DNA of 41,645 bases from Candidatus Eisenbacteria bacterium. Its GTDB lineage: Bacteria; Eisenbacteria; RBG-16-71-46; SZUA-252. Position 1 is the stretch's first letter. Every line of letters starts with the position of its first letter. The translations under genes were made by a program, and so were the position numbers. Positions 41,323 to 41,645 of this stretch are shown in pieces. The DNA lies in assembly GCA_005893275.1 (NCBI GenBank), contig VBOW01000038.1:1-41645 (forward strand), written 5' to 3'. The notes under the pieces are model-generated. The model saw only the letters and a list, made by a program, of their open reading frames with translations. It did no database searches and was not told where the DNA came from.

Positions 41323-41383
41323 ATGCTTAGGGCTCCCCCGAGCTCTTTACGGGGCCTTGAGTTGGAGCACTTCGACCCCCACC

Positions 41384-41418
41384 AAGATGGTTATCGGCGG
41401 GTCGGGGGAAGATGGTTA
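41384..41418. repeat. Two 10-bp direct repeats, 25 bp apart, upstream of the NtrC-type gene
   Basis: AAGATGGTTA occurs at 41384-41393 and again at 41409-41418. The distance places both on roughly the same face of the helix (about two and a half turns). They could be a regulator binding site for the divergent NtrC-type and PadR genes; no partner is known. Confidence 0.35.
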
Positions 41419-41498
41419 GCGGGAAGTGAGGAGTGGGGGGCCAAAGGGGGCGGAGTGGCGGCCGCGGGGGCCGGAGCGGCGGCCGCGAGAATTGGGTG

Positions 41499-41523
41499 GA
41501 TATATATCTTGAAGATATATATC
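41499..41523. promoter_or_regulatory. Perfect 12-1-12 palindrome, likely PadR operator
   Basis: GATATATATCTT, one G, then AAGATATATATC: a perfect inverted repeat of 25 bp ending eight bases before the PadR ATG. It is strikingly A/T-rich in a GC-rich setting. Autorepressing PadR-family regulators bind AT-rich palindromes of this kind over their own promoters. The upstream flank carries two copies of GGCGGCCGCG (41457-41466, 41478-41487). Confidence 0.65.
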
Positions 41524-41531
41524 ATTAAGAT

Positions 41532-41645
41532 ATGTCGGCCCGGGTCCGCTCCACCCCATACGCGATTCTCGGCATGCTGAGCTTGGCGCCGATGTCGGGC
41601 TACGACATTCGGAAGGAAGCGGCCTCGAGCATCGGCTACTTCTGG
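41532..41645 (+). CDS. PadR-family transcriptional regulator (partial, runs off window)
   Basis: The ATG at 41532 opens a frame of 38 codons to the window edge. The sequence PYAILGMLSLAPMSGYDIRK followed by SIGYFW is the N-terminal winged-helix of PadR regulators. These respond to phenolics, drugs or other small molecules and often control an adjacent exporter. The palindrome just upstream suggests autoregulation. The effector-binding C-terminal part and any target gene lie outside the window. No clear Shine-Dalgarno is present before the ATG. Confidence 0.85.
   Translation, partial: MSARVRSTPYAILGMLSLAPMSGYDIRKEAASSIGYFW

Noticed and set aside
1-41645. tRNA genes, CRISPR arrays, insertion sequences or prophage
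   Set aside because: No tRNA cloverleaf, spaced repeats, transposase or integrase was visible, and intergenic space is very limited.

Overview
The window is 41.6 kb of GC-rich, densely coded bacterial chromosome with no mobile elements, rRNA, tRNA or CRISPR that I can see. The organism is a diderm (Gram-negative-type) bacterium: it has Pal, TolB, a CpoB/YbgF-like protein, a TonB/TolA-like protein, several lipoproteins and a family 9 (heptosyltransferase-like) glycosyltransferase. The large secreted protein at the left edge carries an FPNPFNPET-type start of a C-terminal FlgD-like/sorting domain, a style common in FCB-related lineages. With the GC content and gene order I would guess Candidatus Eisenbacteria or a neighbour such as Gemmatimonadota or Latescibacterota; this is inference, not proof.

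Layout, left to right. (1) 1-4055: a secreted protein of at least 1195 residues on the minus strand, running off the window. A strong sigma70-like promoter and an unusually long leader with a 47-codon ORF precede it. (2) 4052-13216: a minus-strand housekeeping operon in transcription order lipoprotein, LysM lipoprotein, phoH, pgpH-like, ybeY, DUF502, recO, glyQ, glyS, very close to the phoH-pgpH-ybeY-(era)-recO-glyQ-glyS order of Firmicutes. (3) 13265-16802: vanZ-like, hisS and aspS, all coupled by 4-nt overlaps. (4) 16851-21455: a TolB-like propeller lipoprotein, a PTS IIA-like protein and clpB, each apparently with its own promoter. (5) 21575-22318: a lone plus-strand methyltransferase. (6) 22353-30531: a long minus-strand run hom-thrC-thrB-lysC-tonB/tolA-tolB-pal-cpoB, joining threonine synthesis to a Tol-Pal set without tolQ and tolR. 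(7) 30586-31988: an unrecognised 275-residue protein and a DUF5658-like membrane protein. (8) 32068-35923: a plus-strand nucleobase/nucleoside salvage operon hpt, udk, an orphan NupQ-like permease, a purine nucleoside phosphorylase and a CPBP-family membrane protein. (9) 35910-39837: an ECF sigma factor operon on the minus strand with a zinc-binding anti-sigma-like protein, a GT9 glycosyltransferase and a secreted HEAT-repeat/cyclophilin fusion. (10) 39865-41645: an NtrC-type regulator with a degenerate receiver, and the start of a PadR-family regulator behind a perfect 12-1-12 palindrome.

A recurring promoter form is visible by eye: TTGACA or TTGACG, a 16-18 nt spacer (mostly 17-18), then TAnnnT (often TAG-N-C/T-T). 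Several of its -35 boxes contain the TGA stop codon of the preceding gene. Almost all genes in the operons overlap by 4 nt (ATGA, GTGA, TTGA), so translational coupling is the rule.

I did not find a clearly new defence, secretion or biosynthetic system. The best leads are the long leader with its small ORF (3588-4027), the ECF operon with its HEAT-cyclophilin fusion, the purine salvage operon with an orphan permease and in-frame amber relic, ybeY without a usable start codon, and the PadR palindrome.
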